In this document: positions 1-9,449 of the stretch, one piece after another | Layout of the letters: every line of letters begins with the position of its first letter | How positions within the stretch are numbered: the first letter of the stretch is position 1 | Assembly (NCBI RefSeq): GCF_006384975.1 | Contig: NZ_CP021645.1 | Span: 2,508,001-2,572,000, forward strand | DNA from: Pseudomonas oryzihabitans | GTDB lineage: Bacteria > Pseudomonadota > Gammaproteobacteria > Pseudomonadales > Pseudomonadaceae | Direction of reading: 5' to 3' | Length of the DNA: 64,000 bases | Translations under genes and position numbers: made by a program | Notes under the pieces: generated by a model | Database searches by the model: none | Told to the model about the DNA's origin: nothing | Seen by the model: the letters and a program-made list of their open reading frames with translations, nothing else

Positions 1-431
1 TGGACCTGGTGCTGGTGCATTCCGACGGCAACGACCTGGCCATCCTCCAAGACAGCGGCTGCTACGAGACCCTCGCCGAACTCAAGCGCGAGGGGCTGAT
101 CCGTGCCTTCGGCTTTTCCGGCAAGACCGTGGCCGGTGGCCTCAAGGCCCTGGAGACCGGCGATTGCGCCATGGTCACCTTCAATCTCAACGAAGACGCC
201 GAGATTCCGGTGATCCAGGCCGCCGCGGCGGCGGGCAAGGGCATCCTGATCAAGAAGGCCCTGGCCAGCGGGCACGCCGTGCTGGGCGCCGGCCAGGATC
301 CGGTGCGGGCCAGCTTCGCCCGGGTGTTCGGTGAACCCGGGGTGAGCGGCGCGATAGTCGGCACTATCGATCCCCTGCACCTGTCACATAATGTCCGTAC
401 CCTGGCCGAAGTGATTACCGCTCGGCCCTGA
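1..431 (+). CDS. Aldo/keto reductase, C-terminal part (5' end outside window)
   Basis: The reading frame is open from the first bases of the window, so the true start lies upstream; only about 142 C-terminal residues are seen. The visible start reads DLVLVHSDGND, which resembles the strand and loop of the aldo/keto reductase (beta/alpha)8 barrel. The later segment KGILIKKALASGH resembles the family's NADPH-side region, where a barrel strand is followed by a basic loop. The family reduces aldehydes and ketones with NADPH in the cytoplasm; the substrate cannot be told from this fragment. It ends in TGA about 100 nt before the next gene on the same strand. Confidence 0.8.
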   Translation, partial: DLVLVHSDGNDLAILQDSGCYETLAELKREGLIRAFGFSGKTVAGGLKALETGDCAMVTFNLNEDAEIPVIQAAAAAGKGILIKKALASGHAVLGAGQDPVRASFARVFGEPGVSGAIVGTIDPLHLSHNVRTLAEVITARP

Positions 432-530
432 TCCAGAGCGTTTCGCTGATCCTTCGCATTCGTCCGCTGGACGCCCCCTCCCAGCCACTGTGGGTGTGCG
501 TCTTCGGCATACAACAAACAGGAGTCGGCC

Positions 531-1427
531 ATGCCCCAGCTCATCGCCCGCCACAACCCCAAGGCGTTCAAGACCCTGCCCCTGCTGGTCGAGGCCTCCG
601 CGGAAGGCCTCACCTACCAGGCCCTCGGCCAACCACTGAATTTCGCCGAGATGTTGCAACGCCGCCAGCCCATCGAGCTCGCCGATGCCCAGCACTTCAG
701 CGTCAAGCTGGCCAACCTGGGCGTCTCCGTACGGCTGACGCTGAATTGGCAAGGCCAGGACCATTGGCTGCTGGTACGCCAGCGCCGGCCCGATCGCGGC
801 GACGTGGTGCTCAAACTGATTTCCGGCTACATCCCCGCCCACGAACTGGCGCTGCCGCTGCTCACCGCCGTGCAGGAGGTGGCCGAGGAATGCCTGATCG
901 AGACGCCGCGCGGCTGGCTGGGTGGGCGCTTCGCCGATACCTGGCTACCGACGCCCTACGCCCCCGCCCTGCCCTATCGCGAGGATGTGGCCTTTCGTCT
1001 CACTCCGCGCTCGGGCGCGGCGCGGCCGGTACGCTGTGGCAGCCTGGCGCTGCTGGAGCGTCCGCGCGCCTATGTGCATACCCCCACCGCCTCGCTGCAG
1101 CTGGTCTACGACCTGCTCCTGGAATTGCCCAAGGAGTGCAAGGCGCCGAGCCTGTTCCATGTCGACGAGAAGATCGAGAACGGTCAGTTGCTGGCGCGGC
1201 TGGACCGGCAGCGCCCCGATCTCTATCTGGTCGCCCTGGCTAATGGCAAGCCTACCGGCGAGCTCTATACCCTGTCGGCTGGACAACGGGTGCCGGTCTC
1301 GACCCGTGGCCTATGGCTGTCGGAAAGCTTCGCTCGCCAGGACGGCTGGCTGGTCCACGACAGCCGGGTACGCTGGCGCGACTGGCTGGAGCGCATGGCG
1401 CCGCAAAACGCCTTGCAGCGAGCCTAG
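531..1427 (+). CDS. Conserved hypothetical protein with a degenerate Nudix-like segment
   Basis: A 298-aa cytoplasmic protein with no signal peptide or membrane segment; AGGAG lies 9 nt before the ATG. I do not recognise a named family. Residues about 80-135 look like a Nudix fold: a strand WLLVRQRRP, then ISGYIPAHE, then [11 protein letters not shown], which resembles the REUxEExGU half of a Nudix box. The spacing between the first Glu and QEVAEE is two residues longer than the canonical 23-residue box, and the Arg is replaced by Gln, so hydrolase activity is doubtful. Its TAG stop overlaps the convergent TAG stop of the next gene. Function unknown. Confidence 0.75.
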   Translation: MPQLIARHNPKAFKTLPLLVEASAEGLTYQALGQPLNFAEMLQRRQPIELADAQHFSVKLANLGVSVRLTLNWQGQDHWLLVRQRRPDRGDVVLKLISGYIPAHELALPLLTAVQEVAEECLIETPRGWLGGRFADTWLPTPYAPALPYREDVAFRLTPRSGAARPVRCGSLALLERPRAYVHTPTASLQLVYDLLLELPKECKAPSLFHVDEKIENGQLLARLDRQRPDLYLVALANGKPTGELYTLSAGQRVPVSTRGLWLSESFARQDGWLVHDSRVRWRDWLERMAPQNALQRA

Positions 1428-2167
1428 TCGCCGCCGGCGCGGCGCTCGCCGGTGACGCCGCCGGCCGCGGCCTGGACCCGGCCGGCTAGCCGCGAAAAGG
1501 GCAGCGTCTGGATCCACACGGTGCCATGGCCACTCAGGGTAGCCAGCACCAGGCCCTCGCCACCGAACAGCATGCTGCGCAGGCCACCGGCCAGCTTGAT
1601 GTTGTAGTCGATGCCGCTGGTGAAGCCCACCAGGCAACCGGTATCCAGGCGCAGGGTCTCGCCCTTGAGTTCCTTGCGGATCACCGTGCCGCCGGCATGC
1701 ACGAAGGCCATACCATCGCCTTCCAGCCGTTGCAGGATGAAGCCTTCGCCACCGAAGAAACCGGCGCCCAGGCGGCGGGTGAAGGCCACGCCGATACGGG
1801 TGCCCTTGGCCGCGCAGAGAAAGGAATCGCGCTGGCAGAACAGGGTGCCGCCCAGGGCCGCCAGGTCCAGGGGCACCACCTGCCCCGGATAGGGTGCGGC
1901 GAAGGCGACGTGACGCTTCGTCCGGCCTTCGTTGGTGAAATGGGTCATGAACAGCGACTCGCCGCCGAGCATGCGCTTGCCGGCGCCCCAGAGCTTGCCG
2001 AGCAAGCCAGCGGAGCCGTCGCCCATGCGTGCGGTGAAGTCGATGTCGGCTTCCATATAAGTCATGGCACCGGCCTCGGCGATCACCGTCTCGCCGGGAT
2101 CGAGGCCGATCTCCACAGCCTGCAGGGACTCGCCGAGGATGCGATGGTCGAGGATATGGCTGGGCAT
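1424..2167 (-). CDS. AIM24/TIGR00266 family protein
   Basis: A 247-aa protein matching the TIGR00266 (AIM24) pattern: glycine-rich beta repeats such as [19 protein letters not shown] near residue 28, a central [19 protein letters not shown], and [17 protein letters not shown] later. The family forms a beta-barrel-like fold. It is widespread in bacteria, its molecular role is poorly defined, and its name comes from a mitochondrial homologue. No signal peptide or catalytic motif is visible. AGGAG lies about 11 nt before the ATG. The gene converges with the preceding hypothetical, with overlapping stop codons. Confidence 0.8.
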   Translation of the reverse strand: MPSHILDHRILGESLQAVEIGLDPGETVIAEAGAMTYMEADIDFTARMGDGSAGLLGKLWGAGKRMLGGESLFMTHFTNEGRTKRHVAFAAPYPGQVVPLDLAALGGTLFCQRDSFLCAAKGTRIGVAFTRRLGAGFFGGEGFILQRLEGDGMAFVHAGGTVIRKELKGETLRLDTGCLVGFTSGIDYNIKLAGGLRSMLFGGEGLVLATLSGHGTVWIQTLPFSRLAGRVQAAAGGVTGERRAGGD

Positions 2168-2190
2168 GGCTGTCGAACTCCTGGTGTAGC

Positions 2191-2301
2191 GTGGAAAACG
2201 GCGCAGCCTTTTCCACTCGGTGACGCGATGAACTTAGTGGTTCTTGCTCGAGGATGACGTCGAATGGCGGCTCACGTGGAAAACGCTGCGCGGTTTTCCA
2301 C
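2191..2301. repeat. Pair of imperfect hairpin repeats
   Basis: Two hairpins of related sequence: GTGGAAAA with TTTTCCAC around a 10-nt centre at 2191-2216, and GTGGAAAAC with GTTTTCCAC at 2276-2301. They look like two copies of one Pseudomonas-type intergenic palindromic unit, about 60 bp apart. They lie upstream of the AIM24-family gene and downstream of cbpM. Confidence 0.6.
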
Positions 2302-2350
2302 CCTACAACATCGTGATCATTACCGGTGCCACCTGCCTTCCCTCACACCA

Positions 2351-2372
2351 GCCCTCTCCTGAGGGAGAGGGC
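2351..2372. repeat. Short palindrome of the CCCTCTCC/GGAGAGGG type
   Basis: GCCCTCTCC and GGAGAGGGC form a 9-bp stem around a 4-nt loop. A closely related palindrome lies between pilB and pilC at 59888-59921, so this is a dispersed repeat rather than a gene-specific terminator. Confidence 0.6.
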
Positions 2373-2379
2373 TGCTCGT

Positions 2380-2471
2380 GTAGGTTGGGTTGAGCGCAGC
2401 GAAGCCCAACACGGCCCGCCTCGACCACGACTGTTGGGCTTCGGCGATGGAGCTGCCTCAACCCAACCTAC
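2380..2471. repeat. About 92-bp inverted intergenic repeat (copy 1)
   Basis: The left arm starts GTAGGTTGGGTTGAGCGCAG and the right arm ends CTCAACCCAACCTAC, giving a long imperfect palindrome. The same element recurs at 17337-17427, with an extra half copy at 17436-17470. It abuts the 3' end of cbpM, so it may sit in that mRNA's tail. Confidence 0.75.
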
Positions 2472-2477
2472 CCTCCT

Positions 2478-2786
2478 TCACACATCCCGCAGCTCACCGG
2501 CAAACCGCTCCAATCTCTGGCGCAGCCGCTGATTCTCCCGCCGCAGCTCCTCCACCTCGTCCAAGAGGTGCAAGGCCAGGGCCGTGGCGGCCCAATCCAA
2601 TTCCAGCTCCTGGCGCAGGCGGACGGCGCGGCGGGCGCGGTACAGGGCTCCGGTGTCGAAATGCCATTCGGCCGGGCGCTTGCCGCGTTGCGGGGCCAGG
2701 ATGCCGTGTTCGACGATCTCCACCACCACGGGCTCGCTCACCTCGCAGAGCACGCAGAATTCCTGCAGGACGATCAGACTGCTCAT
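2478..2786 (-). CDS. cbpM: Chaperone modulatory protein CbpM
   Basis: A 102-aa protein homologous to CbpM, the specific inhibitor and modulator of the DnaJ-like co-chaperone CbpA. It begins [18 protein letters not shown], with a MerR-like helical segment (about residues 8-45) and a basic helical C-terminus rich in Leu, Arg and Glu. The start was chosen because its ATG overlaps the stop of cbpA (ATGA, 2783-2786), which implies translational coupling. The partner gene is immediately upstream in the same operon, which supports the call. Confidence 0.87.
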   Translation of the reverse strand: MSSLIVLQEFCVLCEVSEPVVVEIVEHGILAPQRGKRPAEWHFDTGALYRARRAVRLRQELELDWAATALALHLLDEVEELRRENQRLRQRLERFAGELRDV

Positions 2787-3730
2787 CGGACTTTCCTCCA
2801 GTCGTGGCGGGGATCGAAGGCCGCCCGCTCGGCCAGTTGGCGCCACAGCGCCTGGGTTTCTTCATCGCCCTTGGGTGGCATCACCACCTTGAGCAACGCA
2901 TGCAGATCGCCCTGCCCGCCCTTGCCGGCGAGGCCCTTGCCGCGTACTCGCAGGCGCGCGCCGCTCTGGCTGCCAGCCGGAATGCTGAGCATGATCTGGC
3001 CATCCAGCGTCGGCACCTGCACCTTGGCACCCAGGGCCGCTTCCCAGGGTGCGAGCGGCACGCTGACCACCAGGTCCTGGCCATCCACGTCGAACAGGGG
3101 GTGCGGCACCAGACGGATGACCAGATAGAGATCTCCGGCCTCCGCCCCGCCGATACCCGGCTCGCCTTGGCCTTTCAGGCGGATGCGTTCGCCGTCGGTA
3201 CTGCCGGCGGGAATCTTGACGTTGAGGGTCTTGGTGGTCTCGCCGACCCGCCGGCCGAGCTCATCGCGCTGCGGCAGGGAAAAACTCAGCGGCTTGGTGG
3301 TGCCGGCATGGCTCTCTTCGAGAAACAGCGGCAATTCCAGCTCGACGTCGCGCCCGCGGCGGGCGAAGCCGCCCTGCTGCGAGCGCCCGGCAGCACCGAA
3401 CAGGGATTCGAAGAAATCGGAATAGTCCGCGCCAAAGCCGGCATGGGGATCGCTGTAGTCATCGCCCGAACCCGGCTGCCAGTCCGGCGGCACCTGGAAG
3501 CGCTCGCCCTGCTGCTGGTAGAGGCGCACCTGGTCGTACTCGGCGCGCTTGTGCGGATCGCGCAAGACGTCATAGGCCTCGGCCACCTCCTTGAAGCGAG
3601 CTTCGGCATCGGCCTCCTTGCTCACATCGGGATGGTACTTGCGCGCCAGTTTGCGATAGGCGGTCTTGAGCGTCTTGTCGTCGACGTCGGGGGTTACGCC
3701 GAGCACCTCGTAGTAGTCCTTGAAGTCCAT
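2783..3730 (-). CDS. cbpA: Curved-DNA-binding protein / DnaJ-class co-chaperone CbpA
   Basis: A 315-aa Hsp40 protein. The N-terminal J domain (residues 1-70) carries the HPD motif at 33-35, which stimulates the DnaK ATPase. It is followed by a Gly/Ser/Gln-rich linker and the two C-terminal substrate-binding beta domains (about 120-310). It lacks the zinc-finger CxxCxGxG repeats of DnaJ, as expected for CbpA, which also binds curved DNA and the nucleoid. It is the first gene of cbpA-cbpM, with a 4-nt overlap. Confidence 0.93.
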   Translation of the reverse strand: MDFKDYYEVLGVTPDVDDKTLKTAYRKLARKYHPDVSKEADAEARFKEVAEAYDVLRDPHKRAEYDQVRLYQQQGERFQVPPDWQPGSGDDYSDPHAGFGADYSDFFESLFGAAGRSQQGGFARRGRDVELELPLFLEESHAGTTKPLSFSLPQRDELGRRVGETTKTLNVKIPAGSTDGERIRLKGQGEPGIGGAEAGDLYLVIRLVPHPLFDVDGQDLVVSVPLAPWEAALGAKVQVPTLDGQIMLSIPAGSQSGARLRVRGKGLAGKGGQGDLHALLKVVMPPKGDEETQALWRQLAERAAFDPRHDWRKVR

Positions 3731-3793
3731 TGCGGTCTCCAGCAGCTATTCCCCTAGAGACCGCGACGGCCCCAGGGGGTTGCATGGCACCAC

Positions 3794-4801
3794 TCAGTCG
3801 CCGCGCTTGCGAAACGCCCAGCTACCGGCCAGCACCGTGAAGGTAGCCACCAGCGCCACCAGGATCCAGAAGCCATGGGGCGAGCTGGCCAGCGGGATGC
3901 CACCCACGTTCATGCCGAAGAAGCCGGCGATGATGTTGATCGGCAGGGCCAGCACCGTGACCAGGGTCAGGGTGAACAGGGTGCGGTTGGTCTGCTCGGC
4001 GGAGGCGGCGGCGATCTCTTCCTGTAGCAGCTTGAGCCGCTCGACCAGGGCCGCCAGGTCGTCCAGTACCCGGTCGAATTCTTCGGTAGCTTCGCGCAGG
4101 GTCTGGATGTCGTCGCGGCGGAGCCAGGCCGGTGGCCGGTTCAGGAGCCGCAGCAGAGAGCCCGGTTCCAGGGCCAGCAGCCGCTGCAGCCGCACCAGGG
4201 CCCGCCTCAGGCTGCCCAGCTCGGCGCGGCTGGCGGCCAGCCGCTGGGACAGCAGGCGATCCTCGATGGCGTCCACCTTGACCGTGGTGTCGCGGATGAT
4301 GCCGGTGAGCACATCGGCCTAGTCGCGCAGCAGGTGCACCAGCAATTCCAGGGTCGAACCGAAGCCCTCGCCACGACGCACCGCATGGCGCAGGCGATCC
4401 ACCGAGCGCAGCGGCTGGGCGCGGGCGGTCACCAGCAACCCCGGCCGGGCGCAGGCCCAGAGGGTGGCGACGTCCACCGAGACCTGGCCATAGGCGAGGG
4501 TCACGTCGTTCACCACCCCGAGCAGGGTGTCGTCGGCCGGCTCTAGACGGGTCGAATGGGAGCCGGCGTGCAGGGATTCGAAGAATTCCTCGGGCAATCC
4601 CAGGTGCTCGCGCATCCAGCGCTCGGCGGCGGCGTGGGCCAGGTTGAAATGCAGCCAGCGAAAACCGCCCTCTTCCGCCTCCCAGGGATCTTCCGGTGCC
4701 ATGGTCAGGGCGTGGCCGGGCTGGCCGGAGGTGAAGTGATAGGCATAGAGCAGCCCCAGCCGTTCGGCGGCCGGATGCAGGGGAATCAGGGTGTTGGTCA
4801 T
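3794..4801 (-). pseudogene. zntB: ZntB/CorA-family metal ion transporter interrupted by an in-frame TAG
   Basis: The N-terminal cytoplasmic half (160 codons from ATG 4801) ends LLVHLLRD, then TAG at 4321-4319. The same frame continues as ADVLTGIIRD to 3794 and encodes the coiled stalk and two membrane helices with the GMN signature (GFFGMNVGGIPL). ZntB forms a pentameric inner-membrane channel-like transporter moving Zn2+ and related ions. The combined 335 codons match a normal ZntB of about 330 aa, and no base is inserted or lost. One C-to-T change from CAG (Gln) is the simplest origin. Either half alone would lack the domain needed for function, so I call it a pseudogene, unless the TAG is a read error or is suppressed. 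An internal GTG at 4312 could in theory restart the membrane half. Confidence 0.85.
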
Positions 4802-4895
4802 GGCTACCTGCGGGAGAAACGCGACATCAGGGCTCTGTTAGCAGGCTCAGATGAACCTTTGATGACAGAGCCCCGGTCGACAGGAGCCGGAGCGA

Positions 4896-4911
4896 CGCCC
4901 CGAGCGGGGCG
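4896..4911 (-). terminator. GC-rich hairpin after lysS
   Basis: CGCCCC and GGGGCG form a 6-bp stem with loop GAGC, just beyond the lysS TAA. No T-run follows on the transcribed strand, so intrinsic termination here is uncertain. Confidence 0.4.
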
Positions 4912-4917
4912 CCCCCC

Positions 4918-6420
4918 TTATTGCGGACGCATGTGCGGGAAGAGGATGACGTCGCGGATCGACGGCGAGTTGGTCAGCAGCATCACCAGGCGGTCGATGC
5001 CAATGCCTTCGCCAGCGGTGGGCGGCATGCCGTATTCCAGGGCGTTGATGAAGTCGGCGTCGTAGTGCATGGCCTCGTCGTCACCGGCGTCCTTTTCCTG
5101 GACCTGCAGCATGAAGCGCGCGGCTTGGTCTTCGGCGTCGTTGAGCTCGGAGTAGGCGTTGGCGATCTCGCGGCCACCGATGAACAGCTCGAAACGGTCG
5201 GTGACGTTGGGATTCTGGTCGTTGCGGCGCGCCAGCGGCGAGACCTCGAAGGGGTACTCGGTGATGAAGTGCGGCTGCTCCAGCTTGCTCTCCACCAGCT
5301 CCTCGAAAATCATCACCTGCAGCTTGCCCAGGCCTTCGTGACCGAGCACCTTGGCGCCGGCTTTCTTGGCGATGGCGCGGGCCTTTTCGACGTCGTTGAG
5401 ATCGGCCGCGGTGATGTCCGGGTTGTACTTGAGGATGGAGTCGTACACCGACAGGCGCACGAAGGGCTCGCCGAAGTGGAAGACCTTGTCGCCATAGGGC
5501 ACGTCGGTGCTGCCGAGCACGGCCTGGGCCAGCTCGCGGAACAGTTCCTCGGTGAGGTCCATGTTGTCTTCGTAGTCGGCGTAGGCCTGGTAGAACTCGA
5601 GCATGGTGAACTCGGGGTTGTGCCGGGTCGAGACGCCTTCGTTACGGAAGTTGCGGTTGATCTCGAAGACCTTCTCGAAGCCACCCACTACCAGGCGCTT
5701 GAGGTACAGCTCCGGCGCGATGCGCAGGAACATGGCCATGTCGAGGGCGTTGTGGTGGGTCTCGAAGGGCTTGGCCGCCGCGCCGCCGGGGATGGTCTGC
5801 AGCATGGGGGTTTCCACTTCGAGGAAACCGCGCTCCATGAGGAACCGGCGGATGTGGGCGATGACCTGGGAGCGCACGCGGAAGGTCTGGCGGACCTCTT
5901 CGTTGACGATCAGGTCGACGTAGCGCTGGCGATAGCGCAGCTCGGTGTCGGTCAGGCCGTGGTGCTTGTCGGGCAGCGGACGTAGCGACTTGGTCAGCAG
6001 GCGCACGTCGCTCATGTTGACGTAGAGATCGCCCTTGCCGGAGCGGGCCAGGATGCCCTCGGTGGCGATGATGTCGCCCAGGTCCCAGGTCTTGACCGCT
6101 TCCAGGGTCTCGGCCGGCAGGGTCTTGCGGTCGACGTAGACCTGGATGCGCCCGCTGGTGTCCTGCAGCACCATGAAGGCGCCACGGTTGAGCATGATGC
6201 GCCCGGCCACCTTGACCTTGATGCCCGCGGCCTCCAGCTCTTCCTTGGTCTTGTCGGCGTACTGCTTCTGCAGGTCACCGGCCAGGCTGTCGCGACGGAA
6301 GTCGTTGGGGAAGGGAATGGCCTGCTGGTCGCGCAGCGCGGCAAGCTTTTCCTTGCGCTGGGCGATCAGCTTGTTGTCTTCCTGTTCCTGGGCTTGGGAG
6401 TCTAGGGGTTGTTCGCTCAT
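4918..6420 (-). CDS. lysS: Lysyl-tRNA synthetase, class II
   Basis: A 500-aa class II LysRS that charges tRNA-Lys. It has an N-terminal helical extension ([13 protein letters not shown]), an OB-fold anticodon-binding domain (about 60-170), and the catalytic core with motif 2 ([19 protein letters not shown]) and motif 3 ([20 protein letters not shown]). Length is typical. It lies downstream of prfB, separated by a 116-nt gap holding an inverted repeat. The prfB-lysS pairing is common in gammaproteobacteria and suggests co-transcription. Confidence 0.97.
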   Translation of the reverse strand: MSEQPLDSQAQEQEDNKLIAQRKEKLAALRDQQAIPFPNDFRRDSLAGDLQKQYADKTKEELEAAGIKVKVAGRIMLNRGAFMVLQDTSGRIQVYVDRKTLPAETLEAVKTWDLGDIIATEGILARSGKGDLYVNMSDVRLLTKSLRPLPDKHHGLTDTELRYRQRYVDLIVNEEVRQTFRVRSQVIAHIRRFLMERGFLEVETPMLQTIPGGAAAKPFETHHNALDMAMFLRIAPELYLKRLVVGGFEKVFEINRNFRNEGVSTRHNPEFTMLEFYQAYADYEDNMDLTEELFRELAQAVLGSTDVPYGDKVFHFGEPFVRLSVYDSILKYNPDITAADLNDVEKARAIAKKAGAKVLGHEGLGKLQVMIFEELVESKLEQPHFITEYPFEVSPLARRNDQNPNVTDRFELFIGGREIANAYSELNDAEDQAARFMLQVQEKDAGDDEAMHYDADFINALEYGMPPTAGEGIGIDRLVMLLTNSPSIRDVILFPHMRPQ

Positions 6421-6448
6421 GTCTGCTGTTTACCTGGGGAGTGCTGGT

Positions 6449-6524
6449 TGTAGGAGCGGTCCATGACCGCGATCCTAGCGGGGAATCGCGGCCGTGGCGG
6501 TGCGCCGATGCGACCGCTCCTACA
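6449..6524. repeat. Inverted intergenic repeat between prfB and lysS
   Basis: The left arm TGTAGGAGCGGTC and right arm GACCGCTCCTACA pair perfectly over 13 bp, with further imperfect pairing inside (ATGACCGCGAT, ATCGCGGC). This is the TGTAGGAGCGG type of Pseudomonas palindromic repeat. Within a prfB-lysS transcript it would form a large hairpin that could attenuate or stabilise the mRNA. Confidence 0.75.
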
Positions 6525-6536
6525 GAGATAAGTTGG

Positions 6537-7632
6537 TTAGATGCCCTGCTTGAGGCTGGCTTCGAGGTATTCGTCCAGATCGCCGTCGAGCACCTTGTCG
6601 CAATCGCTGCGTTCCACGCCGGTGCGCAGATCCTTGATCCGCGAGGCGTCGAGCACATAGGAGCGGATCTGGTGGCCCCAGCCGATATCGGACTTGGAAT
6701 CTTCCAGCGCCTGGGAGGCGGCGTTGCGCTTCTGCATCTCCAGCTCGTACAACTTAGCCCGCAGCATCTTCATGGCGGTGTCCCGGTTGGCGTGCTGGGA
6801 GCGCTCGTTCTGGCAGGCCACCACGGTGTTGGTGGGCACGTGGGTGATCCGCACCGCGGAGTCGGTGGTGTTCACGTGCTGACCACCGGCGCCGGAGGAG
6901 CGGTAGGTGTCGACGCGCAGGTCGGACGGGTTGATCTCGATCTCGATGTTGTCGTCGATCTCGGGCGAGACGAACACCGCGGTGAAGGAGGTGTGGCGCC
7001 GGTTGCCCGAGTCGAAGGGACTCTTGCGCACCAGGCGGTGCACGCCGATCTCGGTGCGCAACCAGCCGAAGGCGTATTCGCCCTTGATATGCACCGTGGC
7101 GCCCTTGATGCCGGCGACCTCGCCTTCGGAGAGTTCGACGATCTCGGCGCTGAAGCCGTGCTGGTCGGCCCAGCGCAGGTACATGCGCAGCAGCATGTTG
7201 GCCCAGTCCTGGGCCTCGGTGCCGCCGGAGCCGGCCTGGATGTCCAAGTAGCAGTTGTTGGGGTCCATCTCGCCGCTGAACATGCGGCGGAATTCCAGCT
7301 TCTCGAGGATGCCGCGCAGGCGCTCGACCTCGGTCGCCACGTCATCGACCGCACCCTGGTCTTCCTCTTCGGCGGCCATCTCCAGCAGATCACTGGCATC
7401 GGCCAGGCCACCGCTCAGCTCGTCCAGGGTACCGACCACCTGGGCCAGCTGGGCGCGCTCACGGCCGAGGTTCTGGGCGTACTCGGGCTTGTTCCAGACA
7501 TTGGGGTCTTCGAGCTCGCGCTCGACTTCGACCAGACGATCCTTTTTCAGATCGTAGTCAAAGATACCCCCGAATGGTCTGGGTACGGCTGGTTAGGTCC
7601 TTGATGCTGGTGACGATCGGGTTGATTTCCAT
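6537..7632 (-). CDS. prfB: Peptide chain release factor 2 (programmed +1 frameshift)
   Basis: RF2 terminates translation at UGA and UAA. Reading from ATG 7632 gives 24 codons ending Gly-Tyr-Leu and then an in-frame TGA (7560-7558). Skipping one base gives GAC-TAC and an open frame to 6537, for 364 aa in total, the normal RF2 length. The main frame carries the SPF stop-recognition tripeptide ([10 protein letters not shown]) and the GGQ peptidyl-tRNA hydrolysis motif ([10 protein letters not shown]). Calling only the main frame would lose about 64 N-terminal residues. Frameshifting gives autoregulation: low RF2 favours the shift. lysS follows in the same direction. Confidence 0.97.
7557..7572 (-). 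promoter_or_regulatory. prfB programmed +1 frameshift site
   Basis: On the coding strand the site reads CGGGGGTATCTTTGAC. An internal Shine-Dalgarno-like GGGGG lies 3 nt before the slippery CTT codon, which is followed by the weak stop context TGAC. This is nearly identical to the classical bacterial prfB recoding site. Confidence 0.96.
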
Positions 7633-7732
7633 GGGGGAAACACTCGCGAGAAAAGCTGTGGAAAAGCTCGCGAGTATAACCCAATCGGCGGCGAAACTCA
7701 GAGTGCGGCGGCCCGCGCTGCCGCTCTTTGCC

Positions 7733-9355
7733 TCAATCGGCGTCGAGGTCGCGATGGCGGGTTTCCGGCAGGCACAGCAGCCCCACCACCAGGCTGATGC
7801 CGGTCACCAGCACCGGATACCAGAGGCCGTAGAAGATGTCGCCGGTATAGACCACCAGGGCGAAGGACACCGTGGGCAGGAAACCGCCGAACCAGCCATT
7901 GCCGATGTGATACGGCAGCGACATCGAGGTGTAGCGGATGCGCGTGGGAAACAGCTCCACCATCAAGGCTGCCAGCGGTCCATAGCAGAGGGTGGCGATA
8001 AGGATCAAGGCGAAGATCACCGCCACCACCATGGGCTTGTTGACCTGGGCGGCGTCGGCCTTGGCCGGATAGCCGGCGGCCTGTACGGCGGCGCGCAGGG
8101 CCGGCTCGTCGTAACCGACGATGAGCTTGTCCCCGACGTGGACCTGCACGGCATCGCCCGGCGCACCCGCCACGCTACGGTAGGGCAGACCGCTCTTGGC
8201 CAGCAGCGTCTTGACCCGGTCGCAAGGGCTGTCGAAGCGCGCCTTGCCCACCGGATCGAACTGGAAGGTGCAGGTGGCCGGATCGGCGGTCACTACGATG
8301 GGCGCCTGCTGACTGGCCTGGTAGATCTGCGGATTGGCGTAGTGGGTCAGGGCCTTGAACAACGGGAAGTAGAGCACCGTGGCCAGCAGCAGGCCGAGCA
8401 TCAGGATCGGCTTGCGGCCGACCTTGTCCGATAGCCAGCCGGCGATGACGAAGAAGGGCGCGCCGAGGATGACGCTGATGATCAGCAGGTTGTTGGCCAG
8501 CACCGGATCCAGCTTGAGCGTCTGGGTGAGAAAGAACATCACGTAGAACTGCGACAGGTAAAAGGTCACCGCCTGGCCGCCGTTGATGCTGAACAGGGCG
8601 ATCAGCACCACCTTGAGATTGCTCCAGTTGGTGAAAGAATCACGGATCGGCACCTTGCTCTGCTTGCCCTCGGCCTTCATGCGCAGGAAGGCTGGGGATT
8701 CGTGCATGGACATGCGGATCCAGGTGGAGATGGCCAGCAGGAAGATCGACAGCAGGAACGGCAGGCGCCAGCCCCAGACCTCGAACTGATCGCCGGTCAG
8801 ATAGCGGCAGACCAGGATCACCACCAGCGACAGCAAGAGGCCCAGGGTCGCGGTGGATTGCAGCCAGCTGGTATGGGCGCCGCGCTTGCCGGGCGGTGCG
8901 TGCTCGGCGATGTAGGTGGCGGCGCCGCCGTATTCGCCGCCCAGAGCCAGCCCCTGCAGCAGGCGCAGCACCACCAGGATGATGGGCGCGGCCACGCCGA
9001 TGCTGGCGTAGGTGGGTAGCAGGCCGACGCCGAAGGTGGCGATGCCCATGAGGATGATGGTGGCGAGGAAGGTGTACTTGCGCCCGACCAGATCGCCCAA
9101 CCGGCCGAACACCAGGGCGCCGAAGGGCCGCACCACGAAGCCGGCGGCAAAGGCCAGCAGGGCGAAGATGAAGGCGGTGGTGTCGTTGACCCCGGCGAAG
9201 AATTGCTTGCTGATCACCGCCGCCAGGGCGCCGTAGAGAAAGAAGTCGTACCACTCGAAGACGGTCCCCAGGGACGAGGCGAAGATCACCTTGCGTTCTT
9301 CGCGGCGACTGACGACCGCGGTAGGTTGTACCCGGGGTTGGGCATAGTCGGACAT
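7733..9355 (-). CDS. MFS transporter, MHS (metabolite:H+ symporter) type, with large extra loop
   Basis: A 540-aa inner-membrane permease. The MHS signatures are clear: SLGTVFEWYDFFLYG in helix 1, GRLGDLVGRKYTF after helix 2, and a later GWLSDKVGRKP. These proteins import small organic acids or betaine-like compounds with protons. Usual length is 430-440 aa. The extra ~100 residues lie in one hydrophilic insert (about 355-455) containing two Cys and no membrane segment, probably periplasmic. AGGAG lies 9 nt before the ATG. It is 94 nt downstream of a GMC oxidoreductase on the same strand, so it may import that enzyme's substrate. Substrate unknown. Confidence 0.85.
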   Translation of the reverse strand: MSDYAQPRVQPTAVVSRREERKVIFASSLGTVFEWYDFFLYGALAAVISKQFFAGVNDTTAFIFALLAFAAGFVVRPFGALVFGRLGDLVGRKYTFLATIILMGIATFGVGLLPTYASIGVAAPIILVVLRLLQGLALGGEYGGAATYIAEHAPPGKRGAHTSWLQSTATLGLLLSLVVILVCRYLTGDQFEVWGWRLPFLLSIFLLAISTWIRMSMHESPAFLRMKAEGKQSKVPIRDSFTNWSNLKVVLIALFSINGGQAVTFYLSQFYVMFFLTQTLKLDPVLANNLLIISVILGAPFFVIAGWLSDKVGRKPILMLGLLLATVLYFPLFKALTHYANPQIYQASQQAPIVVTADPATCTFQFDPVGKARFDSPCDRVKTLLAKSGLPYRSVAGAPGDAVQVHVGDKLIVGYDEPALRAAVQAAGYPAKADAAQVNKPMVVAVIFALILIATLCYGPLAALMVELFPTRIRYTSMSLPYHIGNGWFGGFLPTVSFALVVYTGDIFYGLWYPVLVTGISLVVGLLCLPETRHRDLDAD

Positions 9356-9449
9356 CGCACGTTCTCCTGGCCCGGGAGCGCCGGGCTGATTGTTGTTATG
9401 GGCGACAGCTACTACGGTGGAAACGGCGGGCGGCCCGCCATCGGTAACA

